Made by a program: the position numbers and the translations under genes
Part shown: positions 40,975-52,714 of the stretch, in pieces
How positions within the stretch are numbered: the stretch's first letter is position 1
Layout of the letters: every line of letters begins with the position of its first letter
Notes under the pieces: model-generated
What the model was told of the DNA's origin: nothing
Seen by the model: the letters and a program-made list of their open reading frames with translations, nothing else
Database searches by the model: none
Source: Takakia lepidozioides
Taxonomy: Eukaryota; Streptophyta; Takakiopsida; Takakiales; Takakiaceae
DNA length: 64,000 bases
Reading direction: 5' to 3'
NCBI GenBank assembly: GCA_030704615.1
Contig: CM060732.1
Span: 23,064,001 to 23,128,000 of the forward strand

Positions 40975-43082
40975 GGATTTTGAAGGATTACGGGACCTCG
41001 CATCTTCGAGACTGCTGCTGCTATATGGATATCCCACGCTTTGGATGCCCTTGGTCTGAGCTTGTGACCCGAAATCAAAACGACAATGCAGAGGCCTTGG
41101 CCCCTCTGACGGACAAGGAGTTGCACGAGAGAAACTTGAGGATATTGGCTGAGAAAGAGCCTCTTGCACAAAATAGAAAGGACAAGGGGAAAGGGAAGGT
41201 AAAGGGGCAGAAAAACACTCCGAATGAGAATGAGATGGAGTCCGTGGTGCAACCGGGGCCACTGCAGACCCCACCCCCAGCCAGAAAGCCTGACCGAAAG
41301 AAAAAGGGTCTTAAAGAGCCCTACGATGCAATGGAGCACCCATCTTGAATCATTTTTCCAGGTATGTGCGAGCTGGTAAACGACGGGTTCCTGGCCATGA
41401 TGGAGACAAGGAAGTCAAGTTACAGTGGTGATCCTTCCAAAACGTGGGACAAGCTCTGTGCTTTTCTCCAATCGGTAAGCAATTATCATGCATGTGTTTG
41501 AGTTTTGTTTTCTTTGTTTTATTTTTGCTCGGATCAGAAATGTCGCTTATAAAACATCTTTCCCTTCTTACACGCTATATTGCTTGCAGGCATGGAGGGG
41601 AAAGGAATCTTGGGTGAATGGTGCACTGAAACCGTTTGCTTCGGAGATGGTTATTGTGGACATTCCGGACGGGCATCCAGTCCCGGATATTCTGCCCAGT
41701 GACACCTGCCCAACATGGAACAAATTTGACGAGAGGTATTGGAGTTGGGTGTTTTCCTTTTGCAAGTTTTTCCTTTCCGATGCAGGGGTTCTTGTTATCA
41801 TACAATCTGTCACGATGAGATGTCGCCGGGAGCTGGCAAGCTACTTGAAAGCGTCGGGGATGCGGATTATCAAGACCTGGAATTGTGTCAACAGCCTATA
41901 TCTGACGAAGGGGGATTGCCCAGGGCAGAAGGTACGTTTCAAATACTTTATTTTTATGCCTTCTCTGTTGAAGTTCCACTGTACTGACTGTTATGAAGTC
42001 ATGTTGTTCGCACTGCCTGAATTGAGTGCTTCAGCGCACTTAGTTTTGGCGGTGCATGAGCAATGACTCTGAACCTGTTCCATCCGGAATGGGTTTGCAC
42101 TCCCACCCAGATGTGCTATGAAACATTTCTCACTAATTATTGACCTCTTCATCGCAGACCCATCTATTTGAGGCCGTCTGTCTCGTGAGGGTACATCCAC
42201 TGTCGACTCCCACCACAGTGGTTGAGTTTGAGCTTCATGGGGGAGGATGTTTCATAAACAAGAGGTTCGATCCTGTCGTCGATGACATGCACTACAACTA
42301 TGTGGACTCCAACGTATATTTGTGAAAGCCAAATGGAACGCCTTGGAGAGGGGCCCGTGAAAAAAGCCCGGCTTTTATCCAAACGATCATTGAGAGTTGT
42401 TCTCGGCCAGGGGCCCGCATCATAGATCTCACTCTCGGCACAGGTTTCTCTTCTTGCCTTTGTCATCGATTTCTTTTCTTCTGCACGTCCTTTACTCAAT
42501 ATTCTAAAACTCTAATTCCATCATTCTGTCTCTTGCAGGCGCTTCTTACCATGCTTGCAAGGCAGGTGGTAGGCACTTGTTTGGTATGGAAGGAGATGCA
42601 GATATTTTCACTGGCCTACTCGCCGAGTTGCAATGGGGCTCGTCTACCTCCAGTGTGAAGGATGTCACTGCGCAAATTGATATCCTCGATGGAGACGACA
42701 AGGACCTGGACAATGACTTTTCATGTGAGTAAGTTCATTTTCTGTCTATTTGATCCCTGTGTATATTCTCTGTCGCGTCCCCTTCTGTTGTCTGATTATT
42801 ACCCAAATGGTGCATTTCTGATTGCAGGAATGTCAATGCAATCCCGTTGCCCCTGTCTTCCATATACTTGAGGGACTTGTGCTGAAGCCCACCTCCTATT
42901 TATGTCCTTCCCGACTACGCAGAAGGCATTGCTCGTGTGCATGCAGCTGTGCTTTCTCCCCCACCCTTGCGTTGGAGTTCCAGGAAGACGCTCAGGCACC
43001 TCCGTGCAAAGGTCTTCATAGATGATAGTGCCGCAGTTTCAGGTGGTAGCAGTACTCCTAGCAGTTCAGCAGATTCAGGTGG

Positions 43083-43087
43083 TAGCA
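43083..43087. other. Target-site duplication TAGCA (left copy; right copy 50129-50133)
   Basis: TAGCA precedes the 5' LTR and follows the 3' LTR directly. Five bases is the usual length for Ty3/gypsy insertion. Confidence 0.85.
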
Positions 43088-43927
43088 TGTCGTGGCCCTT
43101 TGCCTTGAGGGCAGGGGTCAGGACACATGAGGGGCTGCCCCTGTGGTGGGGGCAGCGGCAGCGATAGGTATGGGGGGCTGAAGCACCCTTGAGTGCCCAA
43201 GTGTCGCGGCCCTTTGCCTTGAGGGCAGGGGGGGTCGGGACACATGAGGGGTTGCCCCTGTGGTGGGGGCATCGGCAGCGATAGGTATGGGGGGCTGAAG
43301 CACCCTTGAGTGCCCAAGGCACCCAAGGAGGCGGAGGCGCTCACTAGGTGGAGCCCCGCACACCGGGTTGCGGTGGGGGTGGCTCCACAAGGGGTGGTGG
43401 TAGCTTAGCGGGACTTAGTGGGGGTGGCATAGGACTCACCATGGGGGCGGAGACCTCGTGGTGGGAGTCGTGGGGAGTCTTGGGACTCATCACGGTCCAT
43501 GGGGCCGTGGTGAGTGGGCCAAGACTCACCGCGACTCATCACCGGGAGTCGAGGGTTTTCGTGGTGGTTCGCCATAAAATGGCATGGCTGGTTGTGAAAC
43601 CCCCGCGGACAGCTACATAAGTATATATAGGGAGTAGTAACCCCGAGAACGGTGCAAGCCCGTTGGTGACCAAAAACTAGTGAGTAAGCAAGCGAGCCGG
43701 AAAGCGACCAAAGAGTGGGGAGCTGTTCTGGACTGCCATCTACCAAAGGGAATTCCACTAGTCCCAAATAGATGGAGGGTTTAGCGGGAAGCGAAGGGGG
43801 ACCGTTATGTCCCGGTGAGCAGCCGAAGCTCCAAGTTGGCCCGGCGGCCAGATTGGGAGTCAGGCGCGCGCATCAAAGCGAGTAACTATGATGTGAAGGG
43901 GAGCTTACCGAAGGGAGGTGCGTGACA
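43088..43927 (+). repeat. 5' LTR of the chromovirus
   Basis: 840 bp. It contains a tandem duplication of a 114-bp unit (43088 and 43202) that starts tgtcg.ggccctttgccttg. A TATA-like gtatatatagg lies at about 43621. Compared with the 3' LTR it keeps an extra ~145 bp (about 43753-43896). Confidence 0.85.
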
Positions 43928-43929
43928 CT

Positions 43930-43941
43930 TGGTATCAGAGC
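43930..43941 (+). promoter_or_regulatory. tRNA-iMet primer binding site
   Basis: tggtatcagagc lies two bases after the 5' LTR end and is the usual plant Ty3/gypsy and copia site for initiator tRNA-Met. Confidence 0.92.
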
Positions 43942-43982
43942 TTAGAGTTCAGTACGCGATCGTCCTTGGGATTGGCCTCATC

Positions 43983-45146
43983 ATGGGGTCGGGCAAGCCG
44001 AAGCAAAAGCGGAACGGCCCAAAAGATGATGATCCCGGTGAGCCCGATGGGGGCGAGGTGTCACCGAGGCAGCCGTTTGAGGAAGCGATGCATGTTTCTG
44101 AAAACGAGGCCGCTCAAGAGCGGGAGGAATCCGAGGAGTCGGAGCCCGAGGAATCCTTGAGAGCTCCGACAAACCAAGAGATGCCTCCCATGCCGGCAGC
44201 CTTTTGGGAAGGGTTGTTGGCGCAGTTTGGCGGGACGTTGAAAGACGTGTTGAAGGCGGCTAATGCCACTTCCACTAAGGCAAAGTTTAAGGTGAAGCCT
44301 AAGGAACCTGGCACCTTCGAGGGTGTCCGAAATCAGAAGGCACTCAACACCTGGCTCCTGGAGCTAGAGCAGTACTTCCGGGCGGCCAAGTTGAGTGACG
44401 AGGATCGGGTGGAAGTGGCTCCCACCTATTTGAGGGGCTATGCTCAACAATGGTGGCAGAAACGCCTTCACGACCGAGGTCCAAGCCCGAAAACCTTGAA
44501 CTGGAGTGGGTTCAAGGAATTGATGAAGAGACAGTTTGTGCCCCTCAACGCGTCCTGGCTGACTCGGGACAAGATGAGGAATTTGAAGCAAACAGATGAC
44601 ATTCGGGGGTATGTCCAGGCTTTCAATGTGATGTTGCTCGAAGTCACGGACATGGCAGAACCAGAAATGGTCTTCAACTTTGTGGCGGGACTGGCCCCAT
44701 GGGCAAGGCGGAAGTTGGAGGAGAAGCCACCCAAGACTTTGAACGAGGCAATTGAGAGGGCTGAATGTTTCTCGGATGTCCCTAGGGGTGAGAGACAAGG
44801 CCGTATGGAGCTGAACCACAAGAAGACCCGGCGGGAAGGTGACTCCTTCCGACCGGAAAAGAAGTGGGATAGGCCACGCGGCGACAATGGCACGTGGAAA
44901 TTGAAGGGAGGGCCTTCACACGTCAAGGCGGCACCCGGTGCTTCGAAAGGAAAAGCGGGTGGAGTGGCTTATGGCGGACAGAAGGCGACCTTTGATGGAG
45001 TGTGTTTCAATTGCGGGGAGTCCGGGCACATGGCCAAGAAGTGCACGAAGCCCCGACAATTGAACATGACTCGGGCGACCACGGAGCTGTCGGAAGATAC
45101 CATCAGTCGCTTGGTGGAAGCGGTGGTCGCCAGGACTTGCAGGTAG
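43983..45146 (+). CDS. Chromovirus gag
   Basis: The start [19 protein letters not shown] at 43983 is chosen because an upstream ATG (43929) overlaps the primer site. The N-terminus is acidic. The retrotransposon-gag capsid domain spans about residues 100-250 ([59 protein letters not shown]). A basic region and one zinc knuckle [14 protein letters not shown] follow. Gag assembles particles and binds element RNA. The frame is intact to a stop at 45144, and pol follows in the -1 frame with overlap. Confidence 0.88.
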   Translation: MGSGKPKQKRNGPKDDDPGEPDGGEVSPRQPFEEAMHVSENEAAQEREESEESEPEESLRAPTNQEMPPMPAAFWEGLLAQFGGTLKDVLKAANATSTKAKFKVKPKEPGTFEGVRNQKALNTWLLELEQYFRAAKLSDEDRVEVAPTYLRGYAQQWWQKRLHDRGPSPKTLNWSGFKELMKRQFVPLNASWLTRDKMRNLKQTDDIRGYVQAFNVMLLEVTDMAEPEMVFNFVAGLAPWARRKLEEKPPKTLNEAIERAECFSDVPRGERQGRMELNHKKTRREGDSFRPEKKWDRPRGDNGTWKLKGGPSHVKAAPGASKGKAGGVAYGGQKATFDGVCFNCGESGHMAKKCTKPRQLNMTRATTELSEDTISRLVEAVVARTCR

Positions 45147-45149
45147 GCA

Positions 45150-48100
45150 AATTTTCTTGTGAGTTGTATCAGGAAACTGGCGCCTTACGAAAAGGGAGTC
45201 AGTTATTGTTCGTGGATGGGATAATATCCGGAACTAATGTGTCGTTGTTGGTGGACACAGGAGCGTCGCACTCCTTCATGACACTGGCAACGGCACAAAA
45301 GTTGGGACTCCCGACAAGTGACGTGGGGGCCTCTATTGAGGTGCGTTCTGCCAAAGGAGAACCACAGTTGGCGACAAGGTTGGCGTTTGATGTTCCTCTT
45401 CAACTGGGGAGTTGGGAGGGACGTGAGAACTTCACCATCTGCGAGATCGATGGAGTAGATCTCATTTTGGGGATGACCTTTTTGAGCAAATCCGGAGCGG
45501 TCATAGATGGCCGCAAGAGAGTAGTCACGCTGCCATGTGGGAATGGTGGCGAGGTCTTACGAGTGTCGGAAACGCCCAAATCCGTGGGAGGGCGAATAAA
45601 CCTTCTGTCAGCAAAGGAGTGGGCCGTGGAGGAGGCACACGAGCCCCAATTTTTGCTTTACATTAGAGAAGTGAAAGGAGAAGGCGATGGGGAGCCGAGC
45701 CCAGATTGGATCAAGGGGATTTTGGAGAAATACCAGGATGTGATGCCGGAGGATTTACCAAGCGGTTTGCCACCGCGAAGAGGAGTTGACCACAAGATTG
45801 AGGTGATACCGGGATCGGAACCGCCTACCAAGGCGCCCTACCGGTTGAGCCACAGAGAGTTGGTCGAGCTGAAGACTCAGCTCAAGGATCTAATGTCAAA
45901 GGGGTACATCCGGCCGAGTAAGTCACCTTACGGAGCCCCGGTGCTATTTGCAGACAAGAAGGATGGGACGCTGCGGATGTGTGTCGATTACAGGGCTCTG
46001 AATAAGGTGACTATCAAAAACCGGTACCCTTTGCCAAGGATCGACACCTCTTCGATCGGTTGGCAGGAGCGAAGTATTTCAGCCGGATCGACTTGCGCTC
46101 CGGCTATCATCAAATTCGGGTGGCGGAAGGAGATGAGGAGAAGACCGCGTGCAGAACAAGGTATGGTTCATATGAGTTCTTGGTGATGCCTTTTGGGCTC
46201 ACCAATGCACCAGCGACATTTAGCACGCTGATGAACAGCCTTTTTCAGGAGTGGTTGGATGACTTTGTGATCGTGTACATCGACGACATCTTGGTGTATT
46301 CGAAAACAAAGGAGGAGCACCTGGAGCACCTCAAAAGGGTGTTCCAGAAATTGCGAGAAGGGAAGCTGTATGCCAAAGCTTCAAAGTGCGAATTCGGGGT
46401 CACAAAAGTGGAGTTCCTGGGGCATGTGATTACACAGGATGGGATCAAAATGGATGACAGAAAGGTGAGGGCGATCTTGGACTGGGAGCCTCCGACTTCG
46501 GTCCCGGGAGTGCGATCCTTCCTAGGACTCGCCTCCTATTACCGGAAGTATGTGAGAAATTTCGCCAAAATCGCGGGGCTGCTGTCAGACCTTCTGTGTA
46601 AATCTAAAGTCTGGGCATGGAACACCTTTTGTGGCCAAGCTTTTGCTGAATTGAAGCAGCGGATGGCGGAAGCTCCAGTCTTGAAAATCCCGGAGTTCGA
46701 TCGTCCGTTTGAGATACATACAGATGCGTCGGACTTCGCGATTGGTGGGTGTACTGATGCAAGATGGACGTCCAGTGGCTTACGAAAGTAAGAAACTGAA
46801 TGAAGTGGAGCGACGGTGGCCGACGCACTAGAAAAGAGATGAAGGCGGTGGTGCACTGTCTTGAGCTCTGGCGCCACTATGTTGGTTCCAACCCAGTGAA
46901 GGTGTTCACGGACAATGTCACGGTGAAGTATTTTGCCACGCAGCCCAAATTGTCCCCAAAACAACTTAGGTGGCAAGATACTTTGGCGGTGTTCGACGTG
47001 GATATCCAGTACAAACCGGGACGAGACAACGTGGTGGCCGATGCTTTAAGTAGAAAGCAGCAGCTCTTGTTGGTGTACAAGGGCGAGACGACGCTCCAAA
47101 GGAAGATCCGGAAGGCTTGCCGGAAGGATGAGCTGGCAAAGTCCGCGATGCAGGACTTGAGGATGGGGGGTAAATCGCAGTTCCACTTGCAAAATGGACT
47201 GCTCCGGTATAAGCAAAAACGTCTCTACGTGCCGAAGGGAGGGATCAGAGATAGCCTCTTGAGAGAATGCCATGATAGTCCGCTTGCGGGCCACGGAGGA
47301 GCCAAGCGCACTGCGGCACTCTTGAAGAAAGAGTATTTCTGGCCCAAACTGAGGGAGGAGGCAGAGGAGTATGTCAAGACATGCACCACATGCCAACAAA
47401 ACCGGAGCGAGTACAAAAAGCAAGCGGGGCTGTTACAACCCTTGCCGATTCCAGAGGGGACTTGGGAAAGCGTCTCGATGGATTTCATGACTGCTATGCC
47501 GCTGTCAAAGGATTCGATGCAATCATGGTGGTGGTGGATAGGTTCAGTAAAATGGGCCATTTCATCCCCACCAAGGAGACGGCAACGGCGCAGGAGACAG
47601 GGCGACTTTACTTCGCCCACGTCTTAAAGCATCATGGAGTCCCGAAGGATATTGTCTCGGACCGCGATCCAAAGTTTACGAGTAAATTTTGGAGGGCACT
47701 TTGGAAGAAGATGGGGACGAGGCTGAAGATGAGCACCGCCTTCCGACCTACGACCGACGGCCAAACAGAAAGAGTGAATTCCGTAGTGAAGCAGATCTTG
47801 CGGAATTACGTGTCGGCAGACCAAACAGACTGGGTGGAACACTTAGACGCGGCAGAGTTCTGTTATAATAACACAGAACACTCCGCAACGGGAGTTTCCC
47901 CTTTCGTATTGGTCTATGGAAAAGCACCTCTGGTGCCGACAAGTTGGGCCGCCCAGGACGTTGAGAACCGGCAGTAGCGGCGGTACTGGAAGAACGCGAG
48001 CGTTTGTTGAAGCTCGCAAAGTACAACATTGCCAAAGCTAGGAAACGGTATGAAAGGCAGGCGAATCGGAAGCGGAGGGAAGTGAAGTTTGAGGCAGGCA

Positions 48101-48527
48101 CAGAGGTCTGGTTGAACATCAAGAATTTCTGACTACCTCCGGAAGTGAGTCCGAAGTTCGTACCTCCGTATGCGGGACCCTTTCGCATTCGGAAGGTTAT
48201 GAATGAGGATGTGTATGAATTGGAGCTGCCGGCAAACAGCAAGGTGCACCCAGTATTCCATGTCTCCCTTTTGAAGCCTTACTTCAAAGATGAAGCGCGT
48301 CCGAATCGGCATCAAGTGTTGCGTCCGCCACCTATGCTGTTGGATCATGAAAATGAACCTGAGTACGAGGTAGAGGGAAGTTCAGGAACCGAGAAACGGA
48401 GTATCTCGTCAAATGGAAGGGCTATCATCATGTGGAGGCATCTTGGGTGCGTGCCTCAGAAATGGGAAACGCATCCGAGGCGGTCGCAGCTTTCGAAGGG
48501 CGACCTCAAAAGCGGAAGAAGCGTTGA
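45150..48527 (+). pseudogene. Chromovirus pol: protease, RT, RNase H, integrase, chromodomain
   Basis: Protease: [65 protein letters not shown] and catalytic [10 protein letters not shown] near 46280. RNase [40 protein letters not shown]. Integrase: zinc module HDSPLAGHGGAKRT with CTTCQQNR, Asp in SMDFMTAMP, Asp in IVSDRDPKF, Glu in TDGQTERVN. After GPFRIRKV a chromodomain, EYLVKWKGYHHVEASWV, ends at a stop at 48525. Chromodomains steer integration to marked chromatin. Frame breaks lie near 46050, 46755, 46830, 47500, 47965 and 48385, with stops such as TAG near 46829 and TGA near 48130 (NIKNF*LPPEV). Not functional. Confidence 0.9.
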
Positions 48528-49432
48528 TGGGGACATCAACCTTGGAGCATGGGGGAGGAAATGTATGTTTAGCCCGGCTTAGCTAGCTTAGGAATCCGAT
48601 TGCAAAAACTTGTATTGTACAAAACGTGCTATAAATGAAACGGATTCCAAATGTTGTGCGTCCTATTTTGTTTGGAATAGTGATGCATGGTATGGTTGGC
48701 TAGTGTGTAGAATGCATGCTAGCTTATAAAAGTGGGAGAGGTAAATTGGGTTAATCGTGTGTTTGTGTAGTGCCGAAATCGGGTGACCCCCATCCGAGGG
48801 GCAAGGAAACTTGCGCCTTCTTTGGGAGTTCGCGTGTTAGTGCGCATCTGGCGCGTGCGCGTACTATAACTGCGCTACCGAGGGGGTTGCCTTGTAGTGC
48901 GGGCTAACGCGGAAGCCACGTGCTTCCGTTCACGTACTATAATCGTGTAGCCTCGGGACGAAGTCGTAGTGCGGCTTTGGCGTGTTCCCGTACCTCAGGC
49001 CAGCATTCCAAGGCGGACCCAATTGTAGTGATTGGGGTGCACGGTTGGTTCAAAGTTATCTTCCTAGTCAAAGAGGGTTCCAGGTGAACCCTTGCTCAAG
49101 GTGATACCAAAAGCGGCATCATGAGCGGTCGCAAGCAATGTTGTTGCAGTAAGGCGATTCGATCCTCGGGGAGGATCGTTCCTTGGCCTTGAAGTAGGCC
49201 GAGAAGAGTGCACTGGGAGGAGCTTGAGAGGCTCTACCCTTGGCCGGGACTTGGAGGAAGTCGGCCGAACTAGCTAGTGGAGAGTAGAGTCAAGTGTGGG
49301 GTTTGGTTCTTTGCCATGGGACGCCATGGTACGGAAACAAACTCCTTGATGTGGGACGCCACAACTTGGATGTTCGTTTCTACAAAATGGACAAGTCGAT
49401 GAGGACATCGACTCCCTGTTGGTAGGGGTGTG
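48528..49432 (+). other. Chromovirus 3' untranslated region
   Basis: About 0.9 kb between the pol stop and the 3' LTR. It contains a purine run catgggggaggaaa near 48549-48561 and short ggtaggggtg directly before the LTR (49421-49432), the likelier polypurine tract. No gene is seen. Confidence 0.55.
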
Positions 49433-50128
49433 TGTCGCGGCCCTTTGCCTTGAGGGCAGGGGGTCGGGACACATGAGGGGCTGCCCCTGTGGTGGGGGCA
49501 GCGGCAGCGATAGGTATGGGGGGCTGAAGCACCCTTGAGTGCCCAAGTGTCGCGGCCCTTTGCCTTGAGGGCAGGGGGGGTCGGGACGCATGAGGGGTTG
49601 CCCCTGTGGTGGGGCAGCGGCAGCAATAGGTATGGGGGGCTGAAGCACCCTTGAGTGCCCAAGGCACCCAAGGAGGCGGAGGCGCTCACTAGGTGGAGCC
49701 CCGCACACCGGGTTGCGGTGGGGGTGGCTCCACAAGGGGTGGTGGTAGCTTAGCGGGACTTAGTGGGGGTGGCATAGGACTCACCATGGGGGCGGAGACC
49801 TCGTGGTGGGAGTCGTGGGGAGTCTTGGGACTCATCACGGTCCATGGGGGCCGTGGTGAGTGGGCCAAGACTCACCGCGACTCATCACCGGGAGTCGAGG
49901 GTTTTCGTGGTGGTTCGCCATAAAATGGCATGGCTGGTTGTGAAACCCCCGCGGACAGCTACATAAGTATATATAGGGAGTAGTAACCCCGAGAACGGTG
50001 CAAGCCCGTTGGTGACCAAAAACTAGTGAGTAAGCGAGCGAGCCGGAAAGCGACCAAAGAGTGGGGAGCTGTTCCGGACTGCCATCTACCAAAGGGAAGG
50101 GGAGCTTACCGAAGGGAGGTGCGCGACA
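49433..50128 (+). repeat. 3' LTR of the chromovirus
   Basis: 696 bp. It has the same 115-bp internal duplication (49433 and 49548) and the gtatatatagg box near 49967. It lacks about 145 bp present in the 5' LTR, with the junction at gggaaggggagc near 50095; a short gaa microhomology flanks the missing part. Otherwise it is very similar. Confidence 0.85.
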
Positions 50129-50168
50129 TAGCATTAGCAGTGTTGACACCACCTACGGATGTACTTGA

Positions 50169-52714
50169 GGACATTCATTTATGGAACATGAGAGGACACA
50201 CTCTCCGTTTTCCGTTGCACCACCATTTCTCTTCCCACCATCCGTTGTAATGAGCACGGACTACAATGAAATTCACATCCCGTCATTGAAACATTCTATC
50301 CCCCGCTTCCTGCGAATTTGAAAGTGTTTTCCTTCTAAACATTGCTCTCCAATTCAACCGTGTGCATTCAATAAAAGTTTTTCAACAGAGATGAATATGT
50401 GCATAGTCCAGTAGACAGTCATTCGACATATGCCATCACACCAATATTTGGTTGGATGGATGGAGGATGAATGTTTTTGGATGGATGTGACCTGTGGATG
50501 AATGTTGCATGCATGGATGGTCCCATGGATGATGTCAGTGCGCAGTATCATGCACAGGGGCGGGATGGCGAGGTTCACTGTCGGGGTTGAGGTGGGTCCC
50601 TACGGATGACAAGGGTTGGGGTTGCAGGGTAAATATGGATGAAGACATGTTTCTGCGGTAATGGGTCCTCTTCCACTGAAATAGACGCCGCATCTTTCCC
50701 AAAATCATGCCACGTGTCCTGGGCTCACACTCTAGCATCCCCCGCCAATCGGCTAATCACGAATACATGTGTCTGTGCTGCCATTGGCCAGCCAGATTAC
50801 GAACTACTGCCATCACACATAAGTGGCCACATAGGATGACCCTGATCCTAAACAACTAAAAGACAAGCTTAACTTAGTATGGCTTAGCCGTGACAGCTCA
50901 TGCTAGCGTGGAAACGTCATAGCTCATACGGCTCCATCCGCGGATCATTCATCCAGTCCAAAAGTAAGGTACAGGGTCTTGTGTCATAAACACTGGCTCA
51001 TTTGGTGAATGCATGTTACTTGAGCATTGATGAAGAGATGTAGTTGTTGAGCAGGCGATTAGTTATCACTTCAATAAATTTATAGGGGTGCCTAAGTTAC
51101 AAAAAAAGTTATTATTATTACTATTATTACTTACCAAACAGTGTGAGATTTGACAAGAATAATAAGATTTAAGATAATTAGTAAGAGTATCCCCCCCCCC
51201 CCTATACTTGTCATTTGAAACAATGTCCTATCGTTAATCCAACCCAAATCAGAATCCCCAAAACAAACAATGGGCATCAACCACATTTGCAGTAAGATTG
51301 ATGATATATGTTTTTTCAATTGTAATAATCTGCTGCACGTTGGGAGGTTGGATCCACAATCAGATTGTGGCTTCTATCTTATCGCAGATGGAATACCACG
51401 GAGTTTCTCAAAAACTTGATCCCCTTGAAACTGCCCCCTTTTCAGGCTTGGGCTCTTTTCTCTCTCTATCTACATATATATAAATCGAAAGTGTATGGAA
51501 ACGGATTATTCAAGGCTTTTCCTCCGTCTTACAAAACTCCCTCATCACACTGAACTGTGAAGGTTGTAATTTATAAAAGACCACACCAATTGGTGAAAAT
51601 TCTAGGATGCAAATTAGTTTTGAACCCTTTTTTTTGTAATAAATCCAGATCAGATCTTCTTTCCTATAATCAATGGACCTAATATGACACAAATGCACTT
51701 GAAAGTTAATTTTGCCATTTAATAACCTTGTATACCCCACAGTGGTACCCAAATCAACCCTGGAATGGAATCTAAAGTGTTCCTTAGACATGGACTTTTT
51801 CACTATCCCAGCTCTTGACAGAGCCGTCATAAGAAGAATTTAAGGTTCACCTTTGCTTTTGCCAAGCGAAACAACTTACTTGTTGGGAGCTCCCAAGAGT
51901 TTGGCACCCTTTAAGCAAATTTTAAATTTATTTATCCAAAAGGGAGAAAATTGATAATGTCAATAATTTCCAATTTAACCGGTGGACGTTACACCGAGTT
52001 TATCTGGCCTCTCCGATCTCATCCCACCTAAGTAGTCCTCAAAAGGAGTGGATTAAACGATTTTTCACATAAGTTAGTTCAACTTAGTGCCATTGCGATT
52101 CGCATGCTCTTTTATGGCGGAAAAAAGAGTGACAATGGGATACCCAAATCATTGTCACTTATTTGGGTTTTTGGGATCTTTCTAGTCTAGTAGTAAGTGA
52201 TGCACATTTGCAGAGCTAATAAGGGGGCGACACATGTCACAACATCATTGCGTGTGGAACACGTGTGAGAGTGGTTGTGAGATCATTACATTTCCTACCA
52301 GATGCCGGCACGTATTGAGGTGACAAGTAGTTATTGTCCCCTCGATGGGTCCCATTAGGCACAAACGATATGGGATAATAATTAATGACTGGCACGGCCT
52401 TTCCAAGTCATCTGAACATCGTAGGTATCTGCAATTGGGGCGGGTAACTCATTATAACTCATTTAGCGCGGACACGAAGAAACAAGAACCGAGGTTGCTT
52501 TAAAAGTACCACGCCGTTTCTTTCCACTTTTTCATCCCGTCTTTCCTCGTACGGTAAAGTAGAGCCGCGCACATTAAGTGCGGAGTGCATCTCAGCCGAC
52601 GATGGCGAAAGAAAGGTACGCTGCGTTAAAGACGATGAGGGGGGCGCCAGGACGTCTTTCTTCTCACTCTCGCGGGGGAAAGAACGAGAGAGGGAGGGTG
52701 CGAGAGGGAGGGAG
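50169..52714. other. Intergenic, 5' region of FGT1
   Basis: About 2.5 kb with no convincing gene. It includes atggatgga-rich sequence (50440-50530), a cccccccccc run at 51191 and several AT-rich tracts. The part just upstream of 52715 is purine-rich (gagagggagggtgcgagagg) and probably 5' untranslated sequence of FGT1. No TATA box can be assigned confidently. Confidence 0.4.

Larger units (their letters stand above)
43088..50128 (+). mobile_element. Ty3/gypsy chromovirus, complete but degenerate
   Basis: LTRs lie at 43088-43927 and 49433-50128, both TGTCG...CGACA/TGACA, flanked by the 5-bp duplication TAGCA (43083-43087 and 50129-50133). Order: 5' LTR, tRNA-Met-type primer site, gag, protease, RT, RNase H, integrase, chromodomain, ~0.9-kb 3' untranslated region, 3' LTR. 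Several frame breaks and stops show it is inactive. It sits inside the last exon of the methyltransferase-like gene. Confidence 0.9.
40977..50168 (+). pseudogene. Amino-type DNA methyltransferase-like gene, split by a retrotransposon
   Basis: Exons in phase: 40977-41474, 41590-41931, 42158-42443, 42539-42728, 42827-43087; the last resumes at 50134 and ends at a stop at 50166. Exon 2 has VIVDIPDGHPVPD and GVLVIIQSVTMRCRRELASY; exons 3-4 join to PWRGAREKSPAFIQTI, then IIDLTLGTGASYHACKAGGR and HLFGMEGDADIF. This resembles the permuted N4/N6 DNA methyltransferase fold: a DPPY-like motif IV (here degenerate DIPD) first, the SAM-binding FxGxG-like motif I (LTLGTGAS) last, with GxxxxGxExD after it. 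The 5' end is cut by the dispersed repeat. In-frame TGA codons at 41346, 42323 and 42883 make it dead. The C-terminus is Ser/Gly-rich. Exon phases are solid; the family is a motif judgement. Confidence 0.6.

Noticed and set aside
48562-49432. 3' LTR starting at tgtatgtttagcccgg after a purine run
   Set aside because: The TAGCA duplication and the shared TGTCG start place the LTR boundary at 49433; the upstream 0.9 kb is absent from the 5' LTR.
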